A DNA stretch of 10,275 nt. It comes from JACRNA01 sp964366335. GTDB taxonomy: Bacteria > Patescibacteriota > Microgenomatia > CAZETR01 > Amesbacteraceae. Both the position numbers and the translations under genes were made by a program. Where the stretch lies: positions 1 through 10,275 of the forward strand of contig CAYITQ010000026.1 in the NCBI GenBank assembly GCA_964366335.1, in the 5' to 3' direction. This document shows, piece after piece, positions 1 to 5,860 of this stretch (positions are counted from its first letter, which is position 1; each line of letters starts with the position of its first letter). The notes beneath the pieces were generated by a model, which saw only the letters and a list, made by a program, of their open reading frames with translations, did no database searches and was not told the origin of the DNA.

Positions 1-302
1 TCTCGTCTCACGCGCGATAGAGTGACTTCTACTCCACATTTATCACAAATAATACCCTTATATCTGATCCGCTTGTACTTTCCGCAATAACATTCCCAAT
101 CCTTGACCGGGCCGAATATCCGCTCGTCAAACAGACCGTCTTTTTCGGGCCTAAGAGTCCGGTAATTGATAGTCTCGGGCTTGGTAATCTCTCCTCGTGA
201 CCACATTCTGATAATTTCAGGGGAAGCCAGAGTAATTTGCAAAGCCGAAAAATCAGCTATTTTGAAAGTGTCCTGGTGAGTGTTAGTTTTAATTTGTGCC
301 AT
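1..302 (-). CDS. rpoC: DNA-directed RNA polymerase subunit beta' (5' end only)
   Basis: This is the amino-terminal 100 codons of the beta' subunit of RNA polymerase, which carries the catalytic Mg site and clamp in the complete protein. The gene runs off the left edge, so only the clamp start and zinc-binding domain are visible. The first zinc site is clear: Cys71-x-Cys73 in CYCGKYKR and Cys86-x2-Cys89 in ICDKCGVEV, matching the C70/C72/C85/C88 site of E. coli RpoC. The preceding ASPEIIRMWSRGEITKPETINYRTLRP stretch (from about residue 26) is also typical. The ATG at 302 overlaps the end of rpoB by 14 nt, so translation is probably coupled. No good Shine-Dalgarno precedes it. Confidence 0.98.
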   Translation of the reverse strand, partial: MAQIKTNTHQDTFKIADFSALQITLASPEIIRMWSRGEITKPETINYRTLRPEKDGLFDERIFGPVKDWECYCGKYKRIRYKGIICDKCGVEVTLSRVRR

Positions 303-3300
303 TTGTTATTGTATCATCAGTAACTTCAGTAGGTTTAGCCTGAATTCCCAAAGGGGTAATCTGCAATCCCAAACTTTGGAGTTCTTTGACCAAGACATTG
401 AATGATTCCGGTACCGAGCTGGCTGGAATTTCGGTCCCTTTGACTATGGCTTCAAAAGCTTTGGCCCGGCCGACCACGTCATCGGATTTGATAGTCAACA
501 TTTCCTGCAAGACATGTGAAGCCTTGTGTGCTTCCAATCCCCAAACTTCCATTTCTCCCAAACGCTGACCACCCATTTGGGCTTTGCCACCCAGAGGTTG
601 CTGAGTAATCAGGGAATACGGACCGGTAGACCGGGCATGAATTTTGTCTTCCACCATGTGATAGAGCTTGAGAAAATATCCGACTCCCACGACAGTTTCT
701 TCTTCAAACGGCTCACCGGTTCTGCCGTCGGTCAGGCGCATTTTTCCGGAAATGGGAAGCTTGGCTCTGTCTAAAACTTCAACTATTTGTTCTTCAGAAA
801 TACGCTCAAAGACAGGAACGGCTATTTTTTCTTGCAATTTTTGTAAGGCCAATCCCAGCCTGGCTTCCTGGAGCTGGCCCAGATTCATACGGGCCAGTAC
901 TGACAGAGGCGAAATCATAATATCCACAGGTGTCCCGTCTGGCAAGTAAGGCATGTCTTCTAGCGGAATAATTTTGGAAATAACGCCTTTATTTCCGTGT
1001 CTGCCTGCCAGTTTGTCTCCGACGGTGATTCTTCTGATTTGGGCAACTTTGACAACTACCCGGATATTACAGCCCGGAGGCAATTCATCGCCGTTGGCTC
1101 TGTCCAAGACCTGGACATCCACGACAATTCCCCGTTCACCATGCGGCATCCGAAGCGAAGTGTCCCGGACATCCCGGGCTTTTTCTCCAAAAATCGCCCG
1201 CAGTAAACGCTCTTCGGCTGAAAGCTCGGTCTCACCTTTGGGGGCAATTTTACCGACCAAAATATCGTTGGGGTTGGTCTCGGAACCGATAGTTACAATC
1301 CCATCCTTGTCAAGATTTGCCAAATAGACTTCTCCCACATTGGGAATATCACGGGTCAGTTCCTCAGGCCCCAATTTGGTGTCCACCACATCGGCTTCAT
1401 ATTCTTCAATATGAATAGAAGTCAGACAATCATCAGTAACCAGACGGCTGGATATGGCAATAGCATCCTCAAAACCCAAGCCTTCAAATGAAGTATAGGC
1501 GATTACCAGATTCTGGCCCAAGGCTAACTCTCCGTTTTGGCAGGAAGGTCCGTCAATAATCAATTGGCCTTTTTTGATTTTTTGTCCCAAGGTTACGACC
1601 GCCCGCTGATTGTAACAAGTGCTCTGAGGTGTACGTTTGAATTTTGTCAGATAATAAGTTTCCGTGTCCCCCTTGAGGACTATCATTTCATTATTACTGA
1701 TATCTTTTTGGGTTTTCGTGGCTAATTTCAAGACGATTTTATCGGCATCGACGGCAATTACTTGACCTTCATGCAAAGCCCTGACCGTCCAACCCATGCT
1801 TTGGGCTATTTCGGTCTCCATACCGGTACCCACAATCGGACTTTGAGGCTCTAATAATGGAACAGCCTGGCACTGCATGTTGGCTCCCATCAAGGCCCGG
1901 TTGGCAGTATCGTTGGCTAAAAAGGGAATAAGAGACGCAGAACAACCCACCAGCTGACGGGGAACCAAATCAATAAAATCGGCTTCCATGGGCGCTCCTT
2001 CCATGAAAGCGTTGGCAAAACGCATGGGTAACCAGTCGGCTTTGACATAGCCTTTGGCATCCACGGGAACGTCACTGTTAATAATATGATAATTTTCTTC
2101 CTCATCTGCGGACAAATAAACTATTTCTTCGGACACGCGGACACCGGTTTTGTCTTTCATTAATTTTCGATATGGCGTCTCCAAAAAGCCATAAGCATTA
2201 ACCTTGGCATACATTGCAAGATATGTTACCAATCCGATATTGGGACCTTCAGGAGACCGCACAGGGTCTATCCGGCCATATTGACTGGCGTTGACATCAC
2301 GGATACTAAACGAAGCCCGTTCGCGGGTGATTCCACCCGGACCGGAAACTGTCACACGCCTCAGAAGATCAATCTCCGCTAGGGGATTTACCTGATCTAG
2401 GATTTGAGACAACTGAGAGCTTCGGAAAAATTCATTGACTGAAGAAATCACCGGCCGGGGGTTGACCAACTGGGCCGGACTGACCAAATCTTCTGTAGAT
2501 ACTAAACTCATCTTTTCCCGGATGGCTTTTTCCAGGCGCATGAGACCAATTCGGAACGAAGTCTGAGCGACCAGTTCTCCGACCCGGCGTAATCTGCGGT
2601 TTGACAAATGGTCAATATCATCAATCTTGCCGACTCCCGCTTGTAATCCGATCAGATATTTCACCAAGGCTACAATATCCGTTTTGGTCAACAGTGTCTG
2701 AGCCGGGTCTAGCGAAAGCTCCAACCTGCGGTTTATTTTATATCGTCCGACTTGACCTAAATCATATCTTCGGGGATTGAAAAACAAATCATAGATTAAT
2801 TTTTGGGCATTTTCCAATTGCAGAGGTTCACCGGGACGCATTTTTTTGTAAATTTCCATCAGAGCCTCTTCGGTACTGTGGGTCAAGTCTTTGACGATGG
2901 TTTCTTCCAGAGTCGGGAATAATTTGAGTATTTCTTCGTTACTTGACATCCCCATAGCCCGAAGCAGGACCGTGACGGCAAATTTACGCCGGCGGTCAAT
3001 CCGGACCGAAACAATTCCGTTTCGGGAAACTTCAAATTCCAGCCAGGTTCCGTGAATGGGCCGCAGTTCCGCAGTATGCAAAATCTTACCGGAAGCGGCA
3101 TCCAATTCCGCGCCAAAGTACACTCCGGGAGAGCGGACTATCTGGCTTATTACTGTTCTTTCTACCCCATTTATTACAAAAGTTCCCACTGGAGTCATCA
3201 TGGGAATGTCGCCCAAAAATACTTCGCCGGACGCGATTTTACCGGTCACTTTGTTTGTCAATTTGGCTTTTACCCGTAGAGACGCGGAATAAGTCAAACC

Positions 3301-3552
3301 TTTGCGGGAAGCGACGAGAGGAGTAAGGTTTGGTTTTTCAATGAAGTGTTCCAGAAATTCCAATTGCCAGCTTTTGGCAGTAAAATCTTCAATCGGAGAA
3401 ATTTCGGAAATACTTTTTTTGATACCTTCCCGGAGAAACCAATCCCACGACTCCAATTGTACCTGAGTTAAATTTAGCGGGGGAAGATTGGAATAAACTT
3501 TTCCCCAATAATGGCGGTTTTTATTTTGCATTGAACGCGAAAAAATCCGCAT
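289..3552 (-). CDS. rpoB: DNA-directed RNA polymerase subunit beta
   Basis: This is the second-largest RNA polymerase subunit, forming the catalytic cleft with beta'. Diagnostic motifs in order (numbered from the longer GTG frame at 3588) are RSPGVYF (152-158), the rifampicin region FFRSSQLSQ...RRVTVSGPGG (387-419), SPEGPNIGL, GFEDAIAISSRLV, ERLLRAIFGEKARDV, GDKLAGRHGNKGVISKI and, near the end, GGQRLGEMEVWGLEAH followed by SDDVVGR. At about 1,090 residues it is far shorter than E. coli RpoB (1342), with no large inserts, as in compact CPR enzymes. The frame opens at a GTG at 3588, but that codon falls between the -10 and predicted +1 of the promoter at 3591-3619. The ATG at 3552 is therefore preferred (1,087 aa), and an ATG at 3531 is also possible. 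A GGGGG run lies 11 nt before 3552. rpoB is not preceded by rplJ-rplL here but by mltG. Confidence 0.98.
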   Translation of the reverse strand: MRIFSRSMQNKNRHYWGKVYSNLPPLNLTQVQLESWDWFLREGIKKSISEISPIEDFTAKSWQLEFLEHFIEKPNLTPLVASRKGLTYSASLRVKAKLTNKVTGKIASGEVFLGDIPMMTPVGTFVINGVERTVISQIVRSPGVYFGAELDAASGKILHTAELRPIHGTWLEFEVSRNGIVSVRIDRRRKFAVTVLLRAMGMSSNEEILKLFPTLEETIVKDLTHSTEEALMEIYKKMRPGEPLQLENAQKLIYDLFFNPRRYDLGQVGRYKINRRLELSLDPAQTLLTKTDIVALVKYLIGLQAGVGKIDDIDHLSNRRLRRVGELVAQTSFRIGLMRLEKAIREKMSLVSTEDLVSPAQLVNPRPVISSVNEFFRSSQLSQILDQVNPLAEIDLLRRVTVSGPGGITRERASFSIRDVNASQYGRIDPVRSPEGPNIGLVTYLAMYAKVNAYGFLETPYRKLMKDKTGVRVSEEIVYLSADEEENYHIINSDVPVDAKGYVKADWLPMRFANAFMEGAPMEADFIDLVPRQLVGCSASLIPFLANDTANRALMGANMQCQAVPLLEPQSPIVGTGMETEIAQSMGWTVRALHEGQVIAVDADKIVLKLATKTQKDISNNEMIVLKGDTETYYLTKFKRTPQSTCYNQRAVVTLGQKIKKGQLIIDGPSCQNGELALGQNLVIAYTSFEGLGFEDAIAISSRLVTDDCLTSIHIEEYEADVVDTKLGPEELTRDIPNVGEVYLANLDKDGIVTIGSETNPNDILVGKIAPKGETELSAEERLLRAIFGEKARDVRDTSLRMPHGERGIVVDVQVLDRANGDELPPGCNIRVVVKVAQIRRITVGDKLAGRHGNKGVISKIIPLEDMPYLPDGTPVDIMISPLSVLARMNLGQLQEARLGLALQKLQEKIAVPVFERISEEQIVEVLDRAKLPISGKMRLTDGRTGEPFEEETVVGVGYFLKLYHMVEDKIHARSTGPYSLITQQPLGGKAQMGGQRLGEMEVWGLEAHKASHVLQEMLTIKSDDVVGRAKAFEAIVKGTEIPASSVPESFNVLVKELQSLGLQITPLGIQAKPTEVTDDTITNGTN
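2341..2418 (-). other. Rifampicin-resistance-determining region of rpoB with divergent contact residues
   Basis: Aligned with E. coli RpoB 509-534, this stretch keeps SQLSQ, D516, Q517, N519, P520, L521, E523, R528, R529 and G534. H526 is Leu (codon 2365-2367), S531 is Thr (2350-2352), T525 is Asp, K527 is Leu, A532 is Val and L533 is Ser. H526 and S531 are the classic resistance positions, and H526L is a known resistance change in other bacteria. The alignment is gap-free, so the residue assignment is secure. Intrinsic rifamycin insensitivity is inferred. Confidence 0.85.
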
Positions 3553-3590
3553 GGGCGCAACAACCCCCGTAAAACGCGGAAAGTGCACTG

Positions 3591-3619
3591 ACTTTATCAG
3601 TCATTTAAATACTTGTCAA
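3591..3619 (-). promoter_or_regulatory. Putative sigma70-type promoter for rpoBC inside the 3' end of mltG
   Basis: Reading the minus strand, TTGACA (3619-3614) is followed by exactly 17 nt and TAAAGT (3596-3591). A TG at 3599-3598 makes an extended -10 (TGATAAAGT). Transcription would begin near 3584, downstream of the GTG at 3588 and about 32 nt before the ATG at 3552. This suggests rpoBC has a promoter of its own in addition to read-through from ruvX-mltG, and it helps choose the rpoB start. It is a motif match only. Confidence 0.55.
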
Positions 3620-4547
3620 TATTCAAATTATGTTCGACTAAAGTTTTGGCAAAGTGAGTTACCCCTTCGCTGTCACTTAGATAGTACCAATACGCGGATT
3701 TTTGAAAAGATTTTGTTGCCTCAATTGCTTTTATTCCGGGATTGGCAATCGGGGCGGGTGGCAAACCGACATTAATATATGTATTGTATTCAGATTGTAA
3801 CTTCGTATCCGATACCGGTTTCCACCATTCGCACTTAGCCCTTAGCCCTTGGCACTTAGCACTATCTTGAGCATACTGAACAGTGGCATCAATTTGCAAG
3901 GGCCAGCCCGCTTCTAATCTTTTGATTATTATCCCGGCTATTACCGGCCGATCATCCGGATTTCTGACTTCTCTCTCTACCAAAGAGGCAATAATTAAGT
4001 TGTCACGGGATATCTCTCCCGCTTTATTGGCAAAATTTTCCAACAACATATCTACAACATTTTCAGTTGTGGCATATAATGGAACCAGATAAGTATCAGG
4101 AAACAGTTTGCCTTCGGAGGTGGCCGTCAAGCGTAAGAATTCAGATTTATCAAATTGATCAAATGATTCGAAACGCTGGGCTATTTGCTCACGCCGAAAC
4201 CCCTCGGGAATAGTCACCCAGACATCGCGGGGACCAGCTGTCAATGATACCAACAGCTCTTCTAAAGATTGACTCCGAGACAATAAATAATTTCCGGGGC
4301 GGACTTTCTGATCCAATCCTATTCCTTGCAAATAGAGTTTGGACACCCAGAAATTGTGAATCAGCCTTTCCCCGGTTAATCTTGCCAGTACCGATCCTGC
4401 TGATTCATTCTTGGTTATGACAAAATTTATTTGGGTTTGATCACCGGGCACGACCGGTACCAATTGAGATTCCCACCAACTCCACACCACAAAACCGGTA
4501 AAAATAAGTATTAAAATCGCTAGAATGCAACTGATCCAGAATTTCAC
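3597..4547 (-). CDS. mltG: Endolytic murein transglycosylase MltG (YceG family)
   Basis: This is a membrane-anchored lytic transglycosylase that cleaves nascent peptidoglycan glycan strands and helps set chain length. The protein has 316 residues. One N-terminal transmembrane helix spans about residues 4-24. A LysM-like region follows, with NESAGSVLARLTGERLI and a PGNYLLS motif. The catalytic domain starts near VTIPEGFRREQIA (111-123). The catalytic glutamate is Glu191 in ASLVEREV, equivalent to E218 of E. coli MltG. IKRLEAGWPLQIDATVQYA and YNTYINVGLPPAPIANPG are also characteristic. The GTG start at 4547 overlaps the stop of the upstream zinc-ribbon gene (GTGA), which indicates coupling and fixes the start. 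The linker between VQYA and EWWKP is encoded by a 7-bp tandem repeat. The stop lies 44 nt before the preferred rpoB ATG. Confidence 0.95.
   Translation of the reverse strand: MKFWISCILAILILIFTGFVVWSWWESQLVPVVPGDQTQINFVITKNESAGSVLARLTGERLIHNFWVSKLYLQGIGLDQKVRPGNYLLSRSQSLEELLVSLTAGPRDVWVTIPEGFRREQIAQRFESFDQFDKSEFLRLTATSEGKLFPDTYLVPLYATTENVVDMLLENFANKAGEISRDNLIIASLVEREVRNPDDRPVIAGIIIKRLEAGWPLQIDATVQYAQDSAKCQGLRAKCEWWKPVSDTKLQSEYNTYINVGLPPAPIANPGIKAIEATKSFQKSAYWYYLSDSEGVTHFAKTLVEHNLNIDKYLND
3833..3860 (-). repeat. Four-copy 7-bp tandem repeat within mltG
   Basis: Read on the minus strand, four abutting heptamers occur: GCTAAGT, GCCAAGG, GCTAAGG and GCTAAGT. They encode part of AKCQGLRAKC (MltG residues 230-239), so the peptide AKC recurs after seven codons because three heptamers make 21 nt. 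The repeat lies in the variable linker between the conserved VQYA and WWKP blocks. It could be a slippage-prone repeat or a dispersed element tolerated in a surface loop. Confidence 0.8.
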
Positions 4548-4723
4548 ACTTCTTCAAAACGGGCCCGTCTAAACTTGCCGTTGTCTTTGATAAAAATCCG
4601 TCCGCATTTACAAATTATTTTATCTCCTTCGGTTTTGCCCTGTGACAGAGGCATACTGCAACCCACACAGCGACTTTGAGACAGTAGCCAAGCTTGAACC
4701 GGCGCCACTACATTCTTAAACAT
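4544..4723 (-). CDS. 59-aa zinc-ribbon protein between ruvX and mltG
   Basis: This small frame encodes 59 residues. Four cysteines form a likely treble-clef or zinc-ribbon site: Cys19-x2-Cys22 (RCVGCSMPLS) and Cys38-x-Cys40 (IICKCGRIFI). The C-terminus is basic (KFRRAR) before EEV. No signal peptide or membrane segment is seen, so it is probably cytoplasmic. The gene starts at an ATG 18 nt after the ruvX stop, and its TGA overlaps the GTG of mltG by 4 nt, so it sits as a translationally coupled middle gene. AAGGAT abuts the ATG, too close for a standard ribosome-binding site. The function is not recognised; structural zinc binding and nucleic-acid contact are guesses from the ribbon and basic tail. 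Tight coupling on both sides supports a real gene. Confidence 0.8.
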   Translation of the reverse strand: MFKNVVAPVQAWLLSQSRCVGCSMPLSQGKTEGDKIICKCGRIFIKDNGKFRRARFEEV

Positions 4724-4741
4724 ATCCTTAATTTACTCTTT

Positions 4742-5116
4742 TTAATGATGGTAGTCAAGCCAGCTTTGTAAAATGATGGCTGCTGCCACCGAATGCTCTT
4801 TTTCTTTTCGTCTGGTCTGGGTAGTATGCAACAAAGCCAGCCTGGCATCGTGGGATGATAAAGTCTCATCAACAATTTTCAATTTACTCCCGATTAAATC
4901 GGGATTCAATAAATTTACAAATTTCTCAAATTCAAAACTCAAAGACTTGTCAGGCTTTCCGATAATTATTTTTTCTATTTGCAATTTCACAATCAACTCT
5001 TTGATTTTTTTGATCGAAGATTTTGTATCGAAAGTTGCAAGTGGTTCCGCCAACGGCCCAGTGGCCAAGGCTACTCCAATCTTGGCCGTTCCATAATCAA
5101 GTCCCAAATAAATCAT
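4742..5116 (-). CDS. ruvX: YqgF/RuvX family RNase H-fold nuclease (putative pre-16S rRNA processing / Holliday-junction resolvase-like)
   Basis: This 124-residue protein has the YqgF fold. The signature GLDYGTAKIGVALATG occupies residues 5-20 and carries the first catalytic Asp7. IEKIIIGKP (47-55) forms the next strand. VDETLSS (82-88) carries the second acid, Glu84. SVAAAIILQSWLD (109-121) is the final helix. The family acts in 5' maturation of 16S rRNA and resembles Holliday junction resolvases. The usual third acid before the AA-x-x-IL helix is His108 here (KEHSVAAA). The frame is open upstream to 5245, but that extension runs through the divergent NUDIX gene and bears no family similarity. 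The ATG at 5116, nine bases after a TATAAT, is chosen. It heads the ruvX-zinc ribbon-mltG-rpoBC series. Confidence 0.93.
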   Translation of the reverse strand: MIYLGLDYGTAKIGVALATGPLAEPLATFDTKSSIKKIKELIVKLQIEKIIIGKPDKSLSFEFEKFVNLLNPDLIGSKLKIVDETLSSHDARLALLHTTQTRRKEKEHSVAAAIILQSWLDYHH

Positions 5117-5121
5117 ATTAG

Positions 5122-5131
5122 TGATATTATA
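5122..5131. promoter_or_regulatory. Overlapping divergent -10 elements serving ruvX and the NUDIX gene
   Basis: The 24-bp gap between the ruvX ATG (5116) and NUDIX ATG (5141) contains a near-symmetric ATATTATA core. On the minus strand it reads TATAAT (5131-5126), with nine bases before the ruvX ATG. On the plus strand it reads TGATATTAT (5122-5130), an extended -10 with ten bases before the NUDIX ATG. Either transcript would start at or within a few bases of its start codon, so both may be leaderless. No good -35 box is visible on either side. Motif-based inference. Confidence 0.6.
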
Positions 5132-5140
5132 CCTGCACAT

Positions 5141-5542
5141 ATGGCCAATAGAGAGGCTGTCGCTGCAGTAGTTAGTTGGGGAGATCTGGTTTTGGTGGGG
5201 AAAAAGAATAAAACAGAAGGAAAATGGTTTTCTGGCAGATGGCATCTTCCCGGCGAAACATTAAATCAAGGTGAGAGTGATCAAGATGGATTAATAAGAG
5301 GTATACAAGAGGAAGTAGGGATAGAAATTGCCGTCATTGGTTATCTCGCTGAACACACAAGCCCCAGAGGTGCACACGTAAAATGGTATTGTTGCAAAGC
5401 CATTACATTTAATTTAAAACCCGGAAGCGATTTGGAGACCGCGGAGTGGATTCCTAAAAACCAAGTACCCAACCGGTGTGGAGATGAAGTTGTGTCATTG
5501 TGGCCGAAAGAAATAAAAAGATTTTTCAATATAACTAATTGA
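5141..5542 (+). CDS. NUDIX hydrolase with atypical Nudix box
   Basis: This 133-residue protein is a NUDIX-fold pyrophosphohydrolase, a family acting on nucleoside diphosphates linked to another moiety. The segment WFSGRWHLPGE leads into the Nudix box at residues 38-61. Visible there are Glu45, then Arg53-Gly-Ile-Gln-Glu57-Glu58-Val-Gly60-Ile. The metal-binding EE pair is kept. The RE glutamate, equivalent to MutT E53, is Gly54, and the second glycine of the usual PGG is Glu39. A strand with AEWIPKNQVP follows (101-110), as in many NUDIX enzymes that have a W-I/V-P motif. The substrate cannot be predicted. The start at 5141 follows the divergent promoter; the frame extends to 4979 but only across ruvX. 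It is the sole plus-strand gene, and its stop overlaps a sortase-like tail on the other strand. Confidence 0.9.
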   Translation: MANREAVAAVVSWGDLVLVGKKNKTEGKWFSGRWHLPGETLNQGESDQDGLIRGIQEEVGIEIAVIGYLAEHTSPRGAHVKWYCCKAITFNLKPGSDLETAEWIPKNQVPNRCGDEVVSLWPKEIKRFFNITN

Positions 5543-5564
5543 CTAGTTCGGCGCGGGTGTTAAC
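5535..5564 (-). pseudogene. Short sortase 3'-end remnant (tail C)
   Basis: The minus strand reads VNTRAELVN-stop (TAG at 5537-5535), overlapping the end of the NUDIX gene. Its last six residues equal the C-terminus of the intact sortase at 7557. Compared with the remnant at 6069, the codons for R, A, E, L, V, N and stop differ only at synonymous positions. Only about seven codons are recognisable, and an in-frame TAG occurs upstream at 5597-5595. Homology is likely but rests on a short match. Confidence 0.5.
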
Positions 5565-5581
5565 AGAGTGGTACAATGTTT

Positions 5582-5655
5582 GTGAAGTGAAAGGCTAGAC
5601 CTTGACCGCGTTACGCATTTCGCCAAAGCGCAAGACACTTCACTAATTTTTCTTT
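5582..5655 (+). terminator. Branched hairpin followed by a T-run, probable terminator or structured RNA
   Basis: GTGAAGTG (5582-5589) pairs perfectly with CACTTCAC (5636-5643). The 46-nt loop contains further pairing: AAGG/CCTT (5591-5594 with 5600-5603), CTTG/CAAG (5601-5604 with 5631-5634), or alternatively GCGTT with AGCGC (5608-5612 with 5627-5631). On the plus strand TAATTTTTCTTTT follows the 3' arm, as expected for an intrinsic terminator of the NUDIX transcript. On the minus strand no T-run follows, although the stem begins right at the stop of the 31-aa gene. The big structured loop is unusual for a simple terminator. No tRNA T-loop or known RNA class is recognised. Confidence 0.4.
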
Positions 5656-5738
5656 TCCGCCTTTGAAATTAAAATAAAACTAATCACCATTAATAAGATG
5701 GCAATTCCTAATAATATATTGTTTAAACTTAATATCAT
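5643..5738 (-). CDS. 31-aa single-pass membrane microprotein
   Basis: This very small gene encodes one hydrophobic helix (about residues 8-25, LLGIAILLMVISFILISK) with a charged end, AEKKN. The ATG at 5738 overlaps the TGA of the upstream 41-aa gene in an ATGA junction, the same coupling seen between the 63-aa and 41-aa genes. The stop TAG at 5643 abuts the hairpin element. No family is recognised. The repeated overlap architecture and the hydrophobic-then-basic pattern are the evidence that it is translated; its size makes chance possible. A membrane role beside its two neighbours is inferred. Confidence 0.55.
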   Translation of the reverse strand: MILSLNNILLGIAILLMVISFILISKAEKKN

Positions 5739-5860
5739 TTGTGCCTTTTTTTGTTTTTACGTAATAAATAAACAGTAGCTGCCCCGAATACAGTTATAAG
5801 GCCACTAATAACTAAAAAAGTGTATGCTGCTGTAGTAATATCCGATTGACTGATCATCAT
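5735..5860 (-). CDS. 41-aa single-pass membrane microprotein with basic tail
   Basis: The gene encodes a short polar N-terminus (MMISQSDITTAA), one membrane helix (about residues 13-33) and a strongly basic tail, RKNKKRHK. The helix-plus-basic tail resembles the end of a sortase sorting signal, yet no LPxTG-type motif precedes it, so it is more likely a free N-out membrane peptide. The ATG at 5860 overlaps the TGA of the 63-aa gene (ATGA); a second ATG at 5857 would give 40 residues. Its own TGA overlaps the next ATG. No family is recognised. Coupling on both sides supports it as the middle gene of a three-gene set. Confidence 0.6.
   Translation of the reverse strand: MMISQSDITTAAYTFLVISGLITVFGAATVYLLRKNKKRHK

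Noticed and set aside
386..1327. Several plus-strand open frames opposite rpoB
   Set aside because: They are antisense shadows of a highly conserved rpoB and encode low-complexity Ser/Pro-rich peptides with no family features.
3553..3588. GTG start at 3588 for rpoB
   Set aside because: It lies between the -10 and predicted +1 of the rpoB promoter, has no ribosome-binding site, and the extra 12 residues add no RpoB similarity. It could still be used on read-through transcripts.
3833..3860. CRISPR or regulatory repeat array
   Set aside because: Units are only 7 bp, abut without spacers and are translated within mltG.
4979..5140. N-terminal extension of the NUDIX protein
   Set aside because: This part is antisense to ruvX and lies upstream of the NUDIX promoter; the ATG at 5141 fits the family.
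5117..5245. N-terminal extension of ruvX to 5245
   Set aside because: The extension is antisense to the NUDIX gene, and RuvX proteins begin at the GLDYGT block, as they do from 5116.
5582..5643. tRNA or tRNA-like gene
   Set aside because: An acceptor-like stem and small arms can be drawn, but there is no T-loop consensus, no proper anticodon arm and no fitting spacing on either strand.
5735..5860. LPxTG-type sorting motif in the microprotein trio
   Set aside because: No LPxTG-like sequence precedes either helix; only the helix and basic tail fit.
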